Notes: generated from the letters alone by a model not told the origin. DNA of 64,000 nt from Ancistrus triradiatus (GCA_025084515.1 JAJAGP010001357.1:12501-76500); one strand, 5' to 3'. Shown: positions 36,296 through 49,720, numbered from the stretch's first letter. Numbers and translations: made by a program.

Positions 36296-38373
36296 CTGTA
36301 GATCTCCTGTAGTTAGGTTGGCCTCCGCAGGAACGAGGTGGGGATTTTCCTCTAACAAATAATGAAAATACCTGAATTCAGGAACGAATGACCCATGTTT
36401 GACTTTCTACTTATTGATTATAAACAAATACAGAATGCTGTACCACACAACCAGCACAGAGCACAAGCCCCTGGTCTCGGACAGGTCAGGAAAATGGTGA
36501 ACTTGTCCTGCAAGTTGCATGAACGTACACGACAAAGACATTTTATCCGTAACCAGGACGGATGACGCTCAGCAGAGCATAACTGGCATGGAGGGGGCAT
36601 GGCGAGTCCATCAAAGCACTGGCATGAATGAGCTTCACCCACACCGCACCTGTCTCGTACCTTACACACACACAGATCAGAAAGCAAACCCGTCCGACTG
36701 CTTTCTCCACAGATAATGCACTGCACACACTCCATAGTCAACACCGATTATTGTGCAGATCCTGGGACGAGCCGAGTGATGCTGCTCCACAAAAACAACA
36801 CAAGCCGAGCTGATGGCAGTATTTATTCTGTACAGCTTTAAAGAGAACACGGAAGATACGGATCAGCACCTGCAGCGTGGCGTCTGTCGGCTGTGAAGTT
36901 TATCTTATAGCACTCGCCCGGGCCTCGACTAATCAAGTCTGCTGGCAAACCAGGGGGCATGCAGTGATGGGGCACAACAGACCCCGAAACTCCCAGGAAC
37001 AGCCCCCTCAAGAAACAATATTTATTTTGACTTTGAAGTTATGAAGATACGATGCATGAAGCCCTTTAGCAGCGCTCACGCCACATTATCTGGAGATATT
37101 TTTCATTGAGACGGAGGGAAATCAGGCAATAACAGGCAGCCCTGAAAGGAGGCTCCGAAGGGAAAGCAGTTTGTCAGAGACTTATGTTAGTCAGTAAAAG
37201 TGTGCACACCCTAGGTGTGTGCGGCTGGGATTTTGTTGATAATGATAATTAGACGATACTCAAAAGTTGTTTGGCCATCTCTCTCAACTGCCTGAACTGG
37301 CACCGTGTCCATCGTGATGTAATCGGTGGCAGCTTCGTCACGGCTTGCCATCTGTTGCTTTTCTCGTCATAAGGCACTGTTTTTTGCAGAATGACTCCCA
37401 GGTTTGCCAAGTGTGTTTTTGTGCTGCTTGCTTACCTGGTTTAAGCCGGTCAGAACAGCCGACCCCTGGTTTTCCAAGTTAGGCCCATCTGAATATTGTC
37501 AGAGGATTTCTGGACGTAGATGTTCCCCTATTTTTGTTCTCAGCACGTTTGATTTCTTGAGTTCCCAGGTCTAGCTCTTGCAGGCACGGCTGCACCCATA
37601 GTGCAAAATCCCAGACAAGGTTCGGTGAAGCCTCGGGCAAGATACGATGGGGAGAAGACCGGGGCAATTCCTACGTTTGGCCTTGAGCTTAATCACAAAC
37701 TGCGGGCCAGGACGACTGTACGTATGAGCACCTGGCTGCCCTGTAGGTGGCGCTTATTAAACAGATCAGATACGGATCCAACGTCCCCGATTCATATTCC
37801 ATACTGTCCCTTATCAGCGGTTGCTCTTCACTTGTGCTAGAGCTACAAGCTTAGTGTTACCAGAACAGAAAGCTCACCGATGACTGACCCCACCACTGGG
37901 AAACTTCCTTCTTTAAGGAAACTAAACTCTTTTTCTATGCTGCAGTGCGACAGAATAAAAGCCCAACGCAGGTACTTTCCCTCTACAGTTACTGCATGAG
38001 CTTCATGCTTCTGCATTATTATATAACTCTGCATGTGGGCCAAAAAGTTCCGGTTAAATTAGAAAAGAATAATCTGGTTAAATATGGAATTAATAATAAT
38101 AGACCCTCAAAAATCAGCAGTTTATTCTGCAGCTGCATAATCCACACATTTTCTGTAACACTTCATTCTTTGGAAATTCCTTAATGCTTTTATTTTTACT
38201 TTTCTTTTGCTCAGCCTCGTGAGCACACCGGACTGAGCTGTTAAGAATTTAGATACGCGTTTTAAAAAGCACTGACGACTGGCACTCAAAGCTCAGGCAC
38301 TGGAATCGGTGTCAGAAGAGAAAAACTCAGGAGGCAGCTGCTATCTGAATTAGATCAGAGAGTCTCAGAGAAA

Positions 38374-38902
38374 GGTGGTCATGCAGCAAGGACACCGAAC
38401 CCTAAGCACACAAGCCGTTCCACCAAAGAATGGTTAAAGCAGATAAAGTCAGTTTTGGAATGGCCAAGTCAAAGTCCGACCTTAATCCATGGGAAATGTT
38501 GTGGAAGGGACTGAAGCGAGCAGCTACTGTGAGGAAAACCCACCAACATCCAGAGCTGAAGCTGTTCTGTACGGAGGAATGGGCTAAAATTCCTCCAAGC
38601 CGGTGTGCAGGACTGATCAACAGCTACAGGAAACGTTTAGTAGCAGTTATTGCTGCACAGGGGGGTCACACCAGGATACTGAAAGCAAAGGTTCACATAC
38701 TTTTGCCACTCACTAATATGTAATATTGGATCATTTTCCTCAATAAATAACAACCAAGTATAATATTTTCCCCCCCCATTTGTTTAACAGGGTTCTCTTT
38801 ATCTACTTTTAGGACTTGTGTGAGGATCTGATGATGTTTTAGGTCATATTTATGCAAAATATAGAAAATTCTAAAGGGTTCACAAACTTAAGCACCACTG
38901 TA
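38374..38902 (+). mobile_element. 3' half of a Tc1-type transposon
   Basis: The plus-strand sequence resembles the C-terminal third of a fish Tc1 transposase gene (remnant 'atgcagcaaggacacc...ccaaagaatggttaaa') and ends in the terminal repeat 'cttaagcaccactgta'. Stops and frameshifts interrupt it, and the 5' half is absent. It lies in the 5' intron of ppfia1. Confidence 0.8.
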
Positions 38903-40099
38903 TTTTAAGATCACGATATGCAGTCTTCCATTAGAAGAAATATCAGTTTTAATAATTAAGCTTATTTACAATACAAGCCTCGTCGGTGAACTATGAGGGC
39001 AAAAAACTAAAACTTAATCGTAATCGAGGTATAATGTTCAAGTAGCCGTGATATGGATTGGAGATCATATCGCCCAACACTAGGGCGCTATAGGGACTAA
39101 TTTGGGAGACACTACCCCCTGCAGGGCTTCCCTGAGGGGCTCAGTAAAGCCTGGACCTCACTGTTGGTCCATTTGTCTGTTGTTTACATGGTAATCGGCC
39201 TTAAGAATATTTAAAAATGGTGGCTGAGCTTCACTACGTCCGGATCACTCACTGCATACTTACATCACTCAGGGTTCCTATGCTCTGAGAAAAGACCCTG
39301 CCTGCATTAGGAGCTAAAAACATCCGAATACACAGAGTTATAAGAACTATTGTCCTCCTGCGGTGCAAACGTGACAAAGGGGGTACAGTTCCAAGAACTA
39401 TAAAAAAGTTCCTAAAGTGCGAACGCACCGGAAGTGTAAAGGCATGTGGTTAAAACCTTATCGGGACACAATCCAAACACAAGGCACGTGAAAAGGCCAA
39501 GTGCAAACAGGGTCAGCGTGTCGGTATGAAAGGTTACAGATCCTAACAACTGATAGGGAAGTCGTGTTTCCCGTTTTGGAAGCTTTTAAAAACAAGAGAG
39601 AGAAGTAAAGTACAAAGGAACTGAAACAGAAAATTAATTTACATAATAGCAGCTACATGTTAACCAGAGCTGGATGAGGGGATGATATCGTATCACCATA
39701 AACTCCTGCACAGGGCACTGTAGCGTCAGGGTGAAACAAGAACCGGAATCTCTTGTTCACCTGAAAGACTGAACGATTTCTCTCCCTGTTCGTTTCAAGT
39801 TTGTAAAATAATACTGACAATAATAATAAAGGTTGGGCGATATGGTAAAAATATTGTATCACGATACGTGTGATCCCAAAACAACTACTCGATTATTATC
39901 ACATACTTAAAGTGATTTTTATTCAAAATGTGCTGCACTTCTTCCAATTAAACAGGGACTAATTACAATTACTAATTAGTTTCTTAGGTCGATACGATAA
40001 CAATTATTAGTACATTTTTGTGGTGGATACCAATATTAAAAGAAAAACAATTTAACCTTTCGGTATGTACAAGTTCATTATAATATATGACATTGTGCT

Positions 40100-41186
40100 G
40101 TTAAAGGGTGAACTCCTATGGCGACTCCTATGGCGACTCCTATGGCGACTCCTATGGCGACTCCTATGGCGACTCCTATGGCGACTCCTATGGCCTACTC
40201 CTATGGCGACTCCCTATGGCGACTCCTATGGCGACTCCTATGGCGACTCCTATGGCGACTCCTATAATATGCGACAGCTCCTATGGCGACTCCTATGGCG
40301 ACTCCTATGGCTACTCCTATGGCGACTCCTATGGCGACTCCTAAGGCGACTCCTAAGGCGACTCCTAAGGCGACTCCTAAGGCGACTCTCCTAAGAGGCG
40401 ACCCCTAAGGCGACTCCTAAGAAGGCGACTCCTAAGGCGACTGCCTAAGGCGACTCCTACGGCGACTCCTATGGCGACTCCTATGGCGACTCCTATGGCC
40501 GACTCCTATGGTCCTAATGCGAGGAACTCAATGGCGACTCCTATGGCGACCTCCTATGGCGACTCCTATTTGGCGACTCCTATGGCTACTCCTATGGCGA
40601 ACTCCTATGGCGGACCCTATGGCGATCAGTTCTTATACATATATTGACTGCTGTTTGTAAGCGCGACTCCTAAGGCGACTCCTAAGGCGACTCTCCTAAG
40701 GCGACTCCTAAGGCGACTCCTAAGGGCGACTCCTATGGCGACTCCTAAGGGCGACTCCTAAGGGCGACTCCTAAGGCGACTCCTAAGGCGACTCCTAAGG
40801 CGACTCCTAAGGCGACTCCTATGGCGACTCCTATGGCGACTCCTATGGCGACTCCTAAGGCCCGACTCCTAAGGCGACTCCTATGGCGACTCCTATGGCG
40901 ACTCCTATGGCGACTCCTATGGCGACTCCTATGGCGACTCCTATGGCGACTCCTATGGCGACTCCTATGGCGACTCCTATGGCGGACTCCTATGGCGACT
41001 CAGTTCATTATAATATATGCATGCTGTTAACGGGCACTCCTATGGCGACTCCTATGGCGACTCCTATGGCGACTCCTATGGCGACTCCTATGGCGACTCC
41101 TATGGCGACTCCTAAGGCGACTCCTAAGGCGACTCCTAAGGCGACTCCTAAGGCGACTCCTAAGGCGACTCCTAAGGCGACTCCGT
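40100..41186 (+). repeat. 12-bp minisatellite CTCCTATGGCGA with higher-order blocks
   Basis: About 85 units of CTCCT(A)TGGCGA and the variant CTCCTAAGGCGA. The variants are grouped in blocks rather than mixed. Similar unique spacers ('gttcattataatatatg...gctgttaa') occur at 40074, 40628 and 41001, showing duplication of larger blocks. The 12-bp period keeps frames open, giving artefactual MATP- and GDSY-repeat frames; no gene is implied. In the 5' intron of ppfia1. Confidence 0.95.
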
Positions 41187-41309
41187 GTATCAGACTAAAT
41201 AATGCCGATATGCATATTTTTACATTATTTTTATTTAACTATGACTACAGACTTTTAGATAAATTACATTCATTCTTACATTGATTACCCAAGGGCCCCT
41301 TTTTGAGTT

Positions 41310-41497
41310 TTGGTCCTCTCAAGGTTTCTTCCTTATAATGTTTAGGGGGTTTTCCTTGCCACTGTCACCCCATGCTTTCTCAGTTTGGGCTTGGCACAAG
41401 ATATTAGAAAATAATCTGAAATTATAAAGTTGCTTTGAGACAGTGCTCCGTTGTAAACAGTGCTACATAAGTAAATCTGAGCCGACTTAAAAAGTGG
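41310..41497 (+). repeat. Dispersed repeat, second copy
   Basis: 'ttttccttgccactgtcacc' and 'gctttgagacagtgctccgt', parallel to the copy at 36160-36295. It begins just after the 12-bp minisatellite. Confidence 0.7.
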
Positions 41498-41844
41498 ATC
41501 AGTAATTCATTTTACAAAGAAATAAAATGCAAGTAAGCATAAGCTGCCGCTCACTACAGTATTTTCTAACCTTCATTTAAAACAGTAAGAATCTGTTTTT
41601 AAGCCTTGCACTGGTAAGAACAATTAAGTGTAGGAAAACATAGGACTGAGAAAGTCCAAGAAAGCACAGAACTGCATGCAGGACTACAGTCAGCAACACC
41701 AGATATTTTGCCTGATGAAAATAAACAAACTGTAGGCCTATTATATCGGTTCTAATATCGGACTGGTGACAAGAACATAAAAAAATAAAAAGACATCAGC
41801 AAATAATATCGGCTGCCGATATATCGTGCGTCACTAAAAACAGC

Positions 41845-41848
<4 letters not shown>

Positions 41849-41902
<54 letters not shown>
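41849..41902. repeat. (AT)n microsatellite
   Basis: 27 AT units in the ppfia1 5' intron. Similar (AT)n tracts lie at 89-134 and 858-901. Confidence 0.97.
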
Positions 41903-41905
<3 letters not shown>

Positions 41906-43379
41906 CAAATACATGGTCACAAGGAGACAAACGAGAGAGAAACCGCCAGTCTGAGGGTTTGACGAGCGCAGCTATGAGCACAAACGCAGCCATCGATTCT
42001 GTGCAGCTAAATAAATACCACAGAGTCGCTGGACTGAAGGCGATGAATGATTCTGAGGAACAGGGTGGTGCGCTTAAGGAGATGATCAACGCTGTACTGG
42101 GCAACCAAAAGGAAAAGAAACAATTCTTCCTCCAGTGAGTGGAGCGACTGTCAGGATATTTCCAAACGTCAATAAAGCTACTGTAGTAAAACTAAATTCT
42201 AATTATATGCAACGTGCCATCATGTTTATGGCTGGAACTTCCTAAAAGCTTCAACAACAGAGAATGTCCAGACTGGTTCAAGCTCAAAGAAGGTCTAAGT
42301 CACATTTATTTCTACTAATGGAGTGTTACAATTTATCATCTAACATCTAAGCCCAATCCAGATTAAGCAAGCCTAGGGCGACAGTCTATAAAAACTGGAA
42401 CGCTATAAATATCAGGATTAACAGGCACCTATGGAGTAGCTGAGTTAGACCGAGTTGGTATCGGATGTTAAATAATGATGGTATGATAGGACTATGCTGT
42501 GGCGTCACATAAAAGGCAGTTTCTCATTCCAAGTGTGTGAATGAATCGATGCTCTAAACGCTGCTCTACAGTGAGATAAGATTTTATCTTATACAATAAA
42601 AAAAAAAATCAATATATGGCGATCAACGTTGGTACTAAGTAAATAAACAAACAAACACTGCAGTATCTTGGACATTTAGTCAGCACCGGTACACTACACT
42701 ATCCCATAAAGCATTTCTAAGTATGGTATAAAATAGTGTTCAGTCAACGTCCAGATCACAGAACATCTCGCGGACGTTAAGCGACACATACCTGTATGCA
42801 CATCAAGCATGATGCTACTCGTAACAGACACACAATTAAGGGTATGATCGCGATTGTGTGCATATGTCTTTAACAGTAAATCGGATTTATTTACCTTTGC
42901 GGATCGGACGCGTCTCCCTCAGCCAGTGTTTTTTGGGTGATTTCCGATTTCGGCTTTAATTTAAGATGCAGGTTCAAGTGCAGATGATCCTCTTCCAATC
43001 CATCCACAAAACATCCATCCACTGAACGATCCGGGGTGAATTTGTAGCTTGATCCAGATTAAATATAAAATGCAGGTATAAAAAATAAAAACAATCCAAA
43101 AAGGCCTCAATCACGATGACTGTAAAGTGACATTATTATAATTAATTGCACTAAACACTAAAGTAACGGCCACTTTACAGACCATCGATACATACAAAAC
43201 CACGATTATATTATCTAAACTCTGAAGTCATTACAATGTTTATATAGAAAATAAATAATCAGGAGTTGGATAAAAATCTCATTACAAAGCTAACGTTAAA
43301 GCACCAGTTAGCCTTTAGCTTTAAGCTAACCCCAGCAGGACCAAACACCGGGTTCGGGCCTTTAAAAGTGATTCCGTTC

Positions 43380-43760
43380 CTCTTAAAAGATCCTAAAACT
43401 GGGATTTAAGGCACAAAAAACAGCGATAAATCGCAGAAACCGATGAGACGCGTGAATATCTGGCTGTAATCCGGGAGCCCGGTGACTCTCAGCGCAGCCA
43501 CATCACTGCTCTCTCCTGCGGGAGAAGAAAAGCTGATGATCCAGGAGGAACCGTCGGGAGAACAAAACGGGCTTCGAACGGCACAAATATCGCGCTTTAA
43601 CACAAAGTAAAGCTCTCCCCCGATAGAAAGTCGCCTCCTCTCGAGTTTTAAGCCTCAAATCCGTTGCGAAACGCCTGGAATCCGCCACTTTAGTCACTTT
43701 CTAAACTAAATGTTGGCTCCCGTTCCCGGTCCGTGTTATGGTGAGTTCCAGCTGGGTTGC
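43380..43760 (-). promoter_or_regulatory. Candidate ppfia1 promoter / non-coding first exon (CpG-rich block)
   Basis: About 380 bp with many CpGs and moderate GC in an otherwise AT-rich region, upstream of the liprin start codon in the right orientation. The liprin start exon opens with a splice acceptor, so a 5'UTR exon must exist upstream. The nearest good minus-strand donor is CAAAG|GTAAAT at 42893-42894. A plus-strand GTGAGT donor at 43741 leaves open a transcript in the other direction. No TATA box is evident. Inference only. Confidence 0.4.
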
Positions 43761-43959
43761 CAGATCCGCACTTTCCATTCACTCCAGTGAACGGGGTAGA
43801 AAAAACGGACGTCGTGACGTCACACGGTTAGAAGCCAATTTCGATCTTTCAACTTATTTTTAAATCATAAAAATAAATCCAGATCATCATAAAACATAGG
43901 CTAATGTCAACTAATAGAGACTTATAATAAAACATATAAATTCTAAAATTATATCAAAT

Positions 43960-44371
43960 ACTGTGCAAAAGTCTTAGGCCACCATTCGAGTAGATAATGG
44001 AATAATAACCATATTAATTATTTCTCAGTCTCGGTTTTAGAATACGACCAAAAAATACAGGAAATTTAATCTGTATGCAGTATTAAAGAATGAAAATAGA
44101 AAAAACAGCCTCTATAGGGTACAAGTATTTATTGTAGCAATCCCGCTGCCATGTCGACCCTTCTACTGGAAGGGAGCCAAGAAACCACTTTTTCAGGAAG
44201 GGAACAGGGTGAAAAGACCAAAATACGCTACTGCTCAGAGACTGGAATGAAGATCAGAGGAATAGAGGATTATGGAGTGACATTTTGGGCCCAATCATCA
44301 ACAGTTTGTTATATATGAACATTATTCCTAATACAACATGGTGGAATGGTGGCCTAAGACTTTTGCACAGT
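43960..44371. mobile_element. Tc1-like MITE with perfect 27-bp inverted repeats
   Basis: Left end 'actgtgcaaaagtcttaggc...' at 43960-43986; the exact reverse complement is at 44345-44371. The interior (about 360 bp) has no open frame but resembles the decayed sequence at 21950-22330. It lies about 200 bp from the candidate ppfia1 promoter. A TA duplication is visible on the left; the right flank is TT. Confidence 0.85.
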
Positions 44372-44936
44372 TCTCTATGTGTGTGTTGAATTAAAAGTCA
44401 TGTACAGGTAAGTGCCATTTAAAGTCCATCTGGTCGACGCTTTAACAGGCGAGGTTTTAAATATTATAATTGATTCTAATAGGAAATAAAAATCTTTAGC
44501 GTGTGTATAACAGTTTAGGCTCCGGACGCTGTGTGGATGGTAGGGTTCCACCGGTTACTCAGCGGTATCTCTGACTCATTTACATATAATTTGCACGTAG
44601 TTTACTTGTAAAGATACCCTTTATATTTACATCAGAACTCCAAAGCATTCTCTGTAGGTAAGTGTTCTATACGATGAATAAAGAACGGCACTACGCACGG
44701 AAAGCGTTTGTTTACTAGGCATGATACGTGTTTGTAATCAGGTGCCATGCAGGTAAGTGCTTCACCTTTTATAAAAGAGACAAGGATAAGAGTTACCATA
44801 CAGTGTTTGTGCAGTATTAAATGTTTGCATATTGTGTTTTAATATCAGTTTTTGAAATAATGCACTATGTGCAAAGTATCTAAATAGTACTTGATGGGGT
44901 GTCTTGATTTTTATGGACTAAATTACTATTAACACC

Positions 44937-44971
<35 letters not shown>

Positions 44972-45591
44972 TGCACACTGTAGAACTATATTTTAAGAAA
45001 AATAAACTGTCTGCTTTTATTTTTCTCCAACATACCAGATAATAAATCATCAAATGATTTATTAATAACTGAAGGTATCTTGCCACAATAGAGTAGCCTA
45101 AAAAGACTATGGCTCTAGTGTCTGCTAAATGTCATAAATACAATACATCCTATTTCACAGAACATAATGAGGACAATATAAGGTGTTTAGTTACTAAATT
45201 AAATTTATTTCCTACTGTAAATGTTTACCAAAACCAGCCACAACTCTAAACCATATACTGTATGTTACACATCTAAACATGTTTACTTTTACTAACAAAC
45301 AAAACCGACCGATATTGGTTGTTACCGGACATTTTTAGACAGCAGGGTGAACGACAGCCGATATATAATGCCAAGATCACATTGTTTTGCAACTGATGAA
45401 ACTAATAATAAATCATGACACAAAACTGCTGGACTTCGTTTTGATTTATTTAAGCTATAAATGCACTGTCTCTGTTTGCACTATGTCTTTATTATGAATA
45501 AATAAGAACAGCTTAATTGCTCCTAACAACATTTATTATGAGAGAACAGCATTTTCTTCTTTCTGGGGAAGTGAGTTCTGGGGAACTGTAC

Positions 45592-45645
45592 CAATTGTAA
45601 GTCGCTCTGGATAAGGGCGTCTGCTAAATGCTGTAAATGTAAATG
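45592..45645 (+). repeat. SINE tail fragment
   Basis: 'aattgtaagtcgctctggat' followed by 'aagggcgtctgctaaatgct' only. Intergenic. Confidence 0.8.
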
Positions 45646-46676
45646 GCCCCTCCCTCACTGAATTATCTCTCAGCATCTCTTTGTTGGCAGTCGCTCAGTG
45701 TCCCGGTTTTCGAGCTGCAAGATCTAACACAGGAACCAAAGTTTCTCTGCATTTTCTCCACTGTTTTTGTATATTGGCCTCGGGAGCACAGATACTGATG
45801 CTGCTTATCTCAAAATGATCGGCCAATTAATCGGTCTATCACTAATCAGTGCAGCCAGTCGTAGCCGGTGAAGCTCGGGGTGTTTACAGTGTTCCATGGC
45901 CTGGAAAAATATTTTAATATATTTCTACGTCTATATTTTTCATGTACAGATCTATAATTAAATAATTACATCATAAACCTGTGATAAATTACATGATGGA
46001 TTGATGGATACAGTGTCATAAATTCATTAATTTATGAATCTATACATACGTGACCTTTTGTATGCCTGTCCCTAAAAATCTATATATTCAAATAAACATA
46101 TTATATACATACAAAAAGACAACAATATATGTATAATTTCAAAAAGCTGTGAAAAATTTACACTAACATGTTACATAATTATATAAGTAGATATGACATT
46201 TTATATAAATATAATTAAATATTATTTGAGAAACCTATAAACAAATAAGAGAATGTCAGTTTGTCTCTTTTTGTGTTACCTCATGAAGTCGCCAAAATGG
46301 CCATGGAACATGTTATGGTGGGTGAGATAACAAGCTTACACATGATTAGCTGTGCCTGAGGGAGTGGAGGCAGGTCAGGGAATCTTTACCCGTTGCTGCA
46401 AAAGTGACCCCCTACCCAGCCCCTGCGATAGACTGGCATCCTGTGGGTAGGAGACCCTGCAGCCCTGAAGGAAAGAAAAAAAGAGGAGGCTAAAAAATCA
46501 TTATTATTATCATTATTACTTAATTTTTTATTACATCTACATTATTTAAATTCCATTTAGTTTTTGGATTATATTTAAGAGTAATTAGTTCTATATTTAT
46601 ATTTGATTTTTTTATGGTATAAACTACTTTTATTACTACTTTTATATACTAAATTACTTTTATATACTACTACTAC

Positions 46677-46708
<32 letters not shown>

Positions 46709-47106
46709 CACACGATAAACTATAATTTAAGAAGAATAAACTGTCCGCTTTTATTCTGCTCCAACATACCGTATAACTAAACATGCAATGAAGTTTTTTA
46801 TTTTTATCTGGCAACCCTGATCTCCACTTTCCCAACAATTTCCTGCTGTCCCGATACGTCAGGACGTGATGACGTCTACAGGAGGCTCTTATGGGAAGCA
46901 CAGCAGGTTTACTGTTTTTTTACATCGGTCTTTATTAACATAACTTCCATTTATTACATTATTATGCATTAACTCACAGATGTGTTTAATAACAGAAATA
47001 TTTAGATAATAATTCTGTTAGATTGTGTATCTGTCTCTGATCGAGGTCTGATAAAAATTAGATACATTTAACAAAGTTTAACAGTGCAGACACTGGTGCG
47101 AAGCTC

Positions 47107-47139
<33 letters not shown>

Positions 47140-47254
47140 TTCCACACATTCCTCGCAAACACCAGGAACAAACATGAACACACACACACACACACACACT
47201 ATGTATATCGTAATATCCAATTTGTTCATCATTCATTCATTTTCATTCTCACCT

Positions 47255-47520
47255 AACCCAGTTCCAAATCATGAGGGCTTCGGTCCAGAGCCTCCGGCAC
47301 ACAGAGGACACCAGCCAGGGATGGGACAGTGTGTCAGCCCATCAGAGGAGCAGGCACACACACACACACACAGTCACTCAAGCTGGGACACTTTAGAGAC
47401 GCCAACTGACCTGACATGTCTTTGGAATATGAGGCAGAAGTCAAGCCGGGATTCGGACCCGGGTGTTTGGAGCTGTGAGGTAACAGCACTAACCACTGCA
47501 CCACTGTGACGCACCCTGTG
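47255..47520 (+). repeat. Fish dispersed repeat with tRNA-like end
   Basis: Contains 'cacagaggacaccagccagg' and ends with 'cggacccgggtgtttggagc' and 'actaaccactgcaccactgt', the usual form of a common fish retroposon 3' end. A CA tract interrupts it. Confidence 0.65.
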
Positions 47521-47544
47521 TATGTCATGATAACCCATACACGT

Positions 47545-47641
47545 GTAATTTCTTCAAAAGCTATGAGAAAATGCAGTAATGAAAAACTCCCATCTAGTGG
47601 ACACTTGTAAGAACTGCACTCTTATTATTATTATTATTATA

Positions 47642-47674
<33 letters not shown>

Positions 47675-48557
47675 GTTGTTGTTATTATTATTATTATTAC
47701 TTTATTAATAAAAAAAATAATAATATATAAAAGAAAAATAAATAAATAATCATTATATTATGTTATATATATATATTTATGTTATAATTTTTTCAAAAGC
47801 TATAAGAAAATGCAGTAATGAAAAACTCCCATCTAGTGGATACATGTAAGAACTGCACTCTTATTATTATTTTTTATTTTTATTTTTATTTCTTTATTAT
47901 AATTATTATTGCAGTAAATGTGTTATTATTATTATTATTGCAATAAATGTATTATTATTATTATTATTGTTGTTATTATTATTATTATTACGTTATTAAT
48001 AATAATAATAATAATATATGAAAGAAAAATAAATAAATAATCATTATATTATGTTATATATATATTTATGTTATAATTTTTTCAAAAGCTATAAGAAAAT
48101 GCAGTAATGAAAAACTCCCATCTAGTGGATACATGTAAGAACTGCACTCTTATTATTATTATTATTTTATTATTTTTTTAAATTATAATTATTATTGCAG
48201 TAAATGTGTTATTATTATTATTATTATTGCAATAAATGTATTATTATTATTGTTGTTATTATTATTATTATTACTTTATTAATAATAATAATAATAATAA
48301 TATATGAAAGAAATATAAATAAATAATCATAATATTATGTTATATATATATATATATATTTACGTTATAATTTTTTCAAAAGCTATGAGAAAATGCAGTA
48401 ATGAAAAACTCCCATCTAGTGGATACATGTAAGAACTGCACTCTTATTATTATTATTAGCATTATTATTATTATTATTATTATTATGAATACATTATGGG
48501 TGTTGTTATTATTATTACTATTATTATTGTTATTATTTTATTGTTATTGCAGTACAT

Positions 48558-48615
<58 letters not shown>
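47545..48615 (+). repeat. Four tandem copies of a 240-295-bp unit with ATT tracts
   Basis: The segment 'tcaaaagctat(g/a)agaaaatg...cccatctagtgga' starts at 47554, 47793, 48082 and 48376. Each copy is followed by ATT/TTA runs and, in the first three, by a 'gaaagaaa(a/t)ataaataaat' block. Copy length varies with the microsatellite. Intergenic. Confidence 0.9.
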
Positions 48616-49551
48616 ACCCCAAACGCTGAGGGTGTCTGGGAGGGTTTGTGTCAAGAAGGGCATGAAAGCATAAAAAATGTAGTGAACCTCTGTAGTGATG
48701 GATGCAGCTGAAAGAGGATGATCATCTTCACTTTTACTATTAGTATTATTGTTAATTTGCTGTTGTTGTGATGATCAGTAATATTTATTGATATTTCTTA
48801 TGTAATAATAAAAAGAACCTTACTAATCACTGACATGAGCAGTCATTACAGGTCACTTTGTCTAATATCCCTGGAGTTCGTGAACTTATACCATGTGCTG
48901 ACGTTTTCTACAGAAACAAGCAGCGTTTTAATTACTTTCTCATTTTTATTACCAATAAAATGTGCTCCGGGTGAGCAGAAGTCTCGGACAATAGCTCACC
49001 ATCTCCGGGGCCGGTGCTAGAGTCCCAGCAGCACCTTCCAGCCACATCAGGCATTACATGGAATACCTCATTAACTGCCATTTCCAGCAGCTTTTTCCAA
49101 CCTCCAAGCAACTTCATTATCATTAAAATGATTTCTAAGGTTTCCTTCAGACTCTCTCACTCACGACTGGAGCTAATTGTTGTCAATCTTTCTTCTCTTT
49201 CAGACAAAAATGAAAAAACAAAGTGGTCCTTGGAGCCAAACATTTTCAAGAAGTGGATCACTAAAATTAATTTAATGTAAGATTATAACAATATGAAAAA
49301 AAAGAAACTAATAAAATAAAGTAATAATGGTAAAGAAAAGAAATACAAAACCTAAATATCAGAACATAGTAAGGAATATTAATATGTTAATAAAGAGCAA
49401 AACTAAGAAGCTTAAAAAAGAAAAGCAACGGAAAAGAACATAAAAATGAGCAAAATAAAGGAACTGATTAAAGAACATGGTGGATTAAAGGTGGTGCGAA
49501 TGTGGACCGTATATGGAGATAAACTCTTAAAGAAGTGCAATATTTATTTCT

Positions 49552-49720
49552 AGGGGCAAGTAGTCAGCACAGTTCCTGCACAACTGTGGAGATCCCAGTT
49601 TGATCCCGACCTCAGATTCTGAGACGTCTGAGTGGAGATTTGTATGTTCTCCTCATGTCTGCGGTAGAATAATTGTTTGCTCTAAATTGCTCCAGTGTGA
49701 GTGTGTCAGACTAGTACTGA
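49552..49720 (+). repeat. Fish dispersed repeat (SINE/LINE-derived)
   Basis: 'gagtggagatttgtatgttc' followed by 'tcctcatgtctgcgg' and 'ctctaaattgc' is a degenerate copy of a very common teleost repeat. Intergenic, upstream of golim4. Confidence 0.7.

Larger units (their letters stand above)
33955..43379. other. ppfia1 5' intron / upstream region
   Basis: Contains a SINE (34858), a dispersed repeat (36160), a Tc1 half (38374), the 12-bp minisatellite (40100), and an (AT)n tract. A short shared phrase ('ataaatatcaggatctacag' type) occurs at 34717-34790 and 42398-42466. No coding exon seen. Confidence 0.7.

Noticed and set aside
40065..41284. Long open frames encoding MATP, GDSY and LLWR repeats
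   Set aside because: All arise from the 12-bp minisatellite, whose period is a multiple of three; several frames on the same strand are open at once and there is no start context, homology or splice structure.
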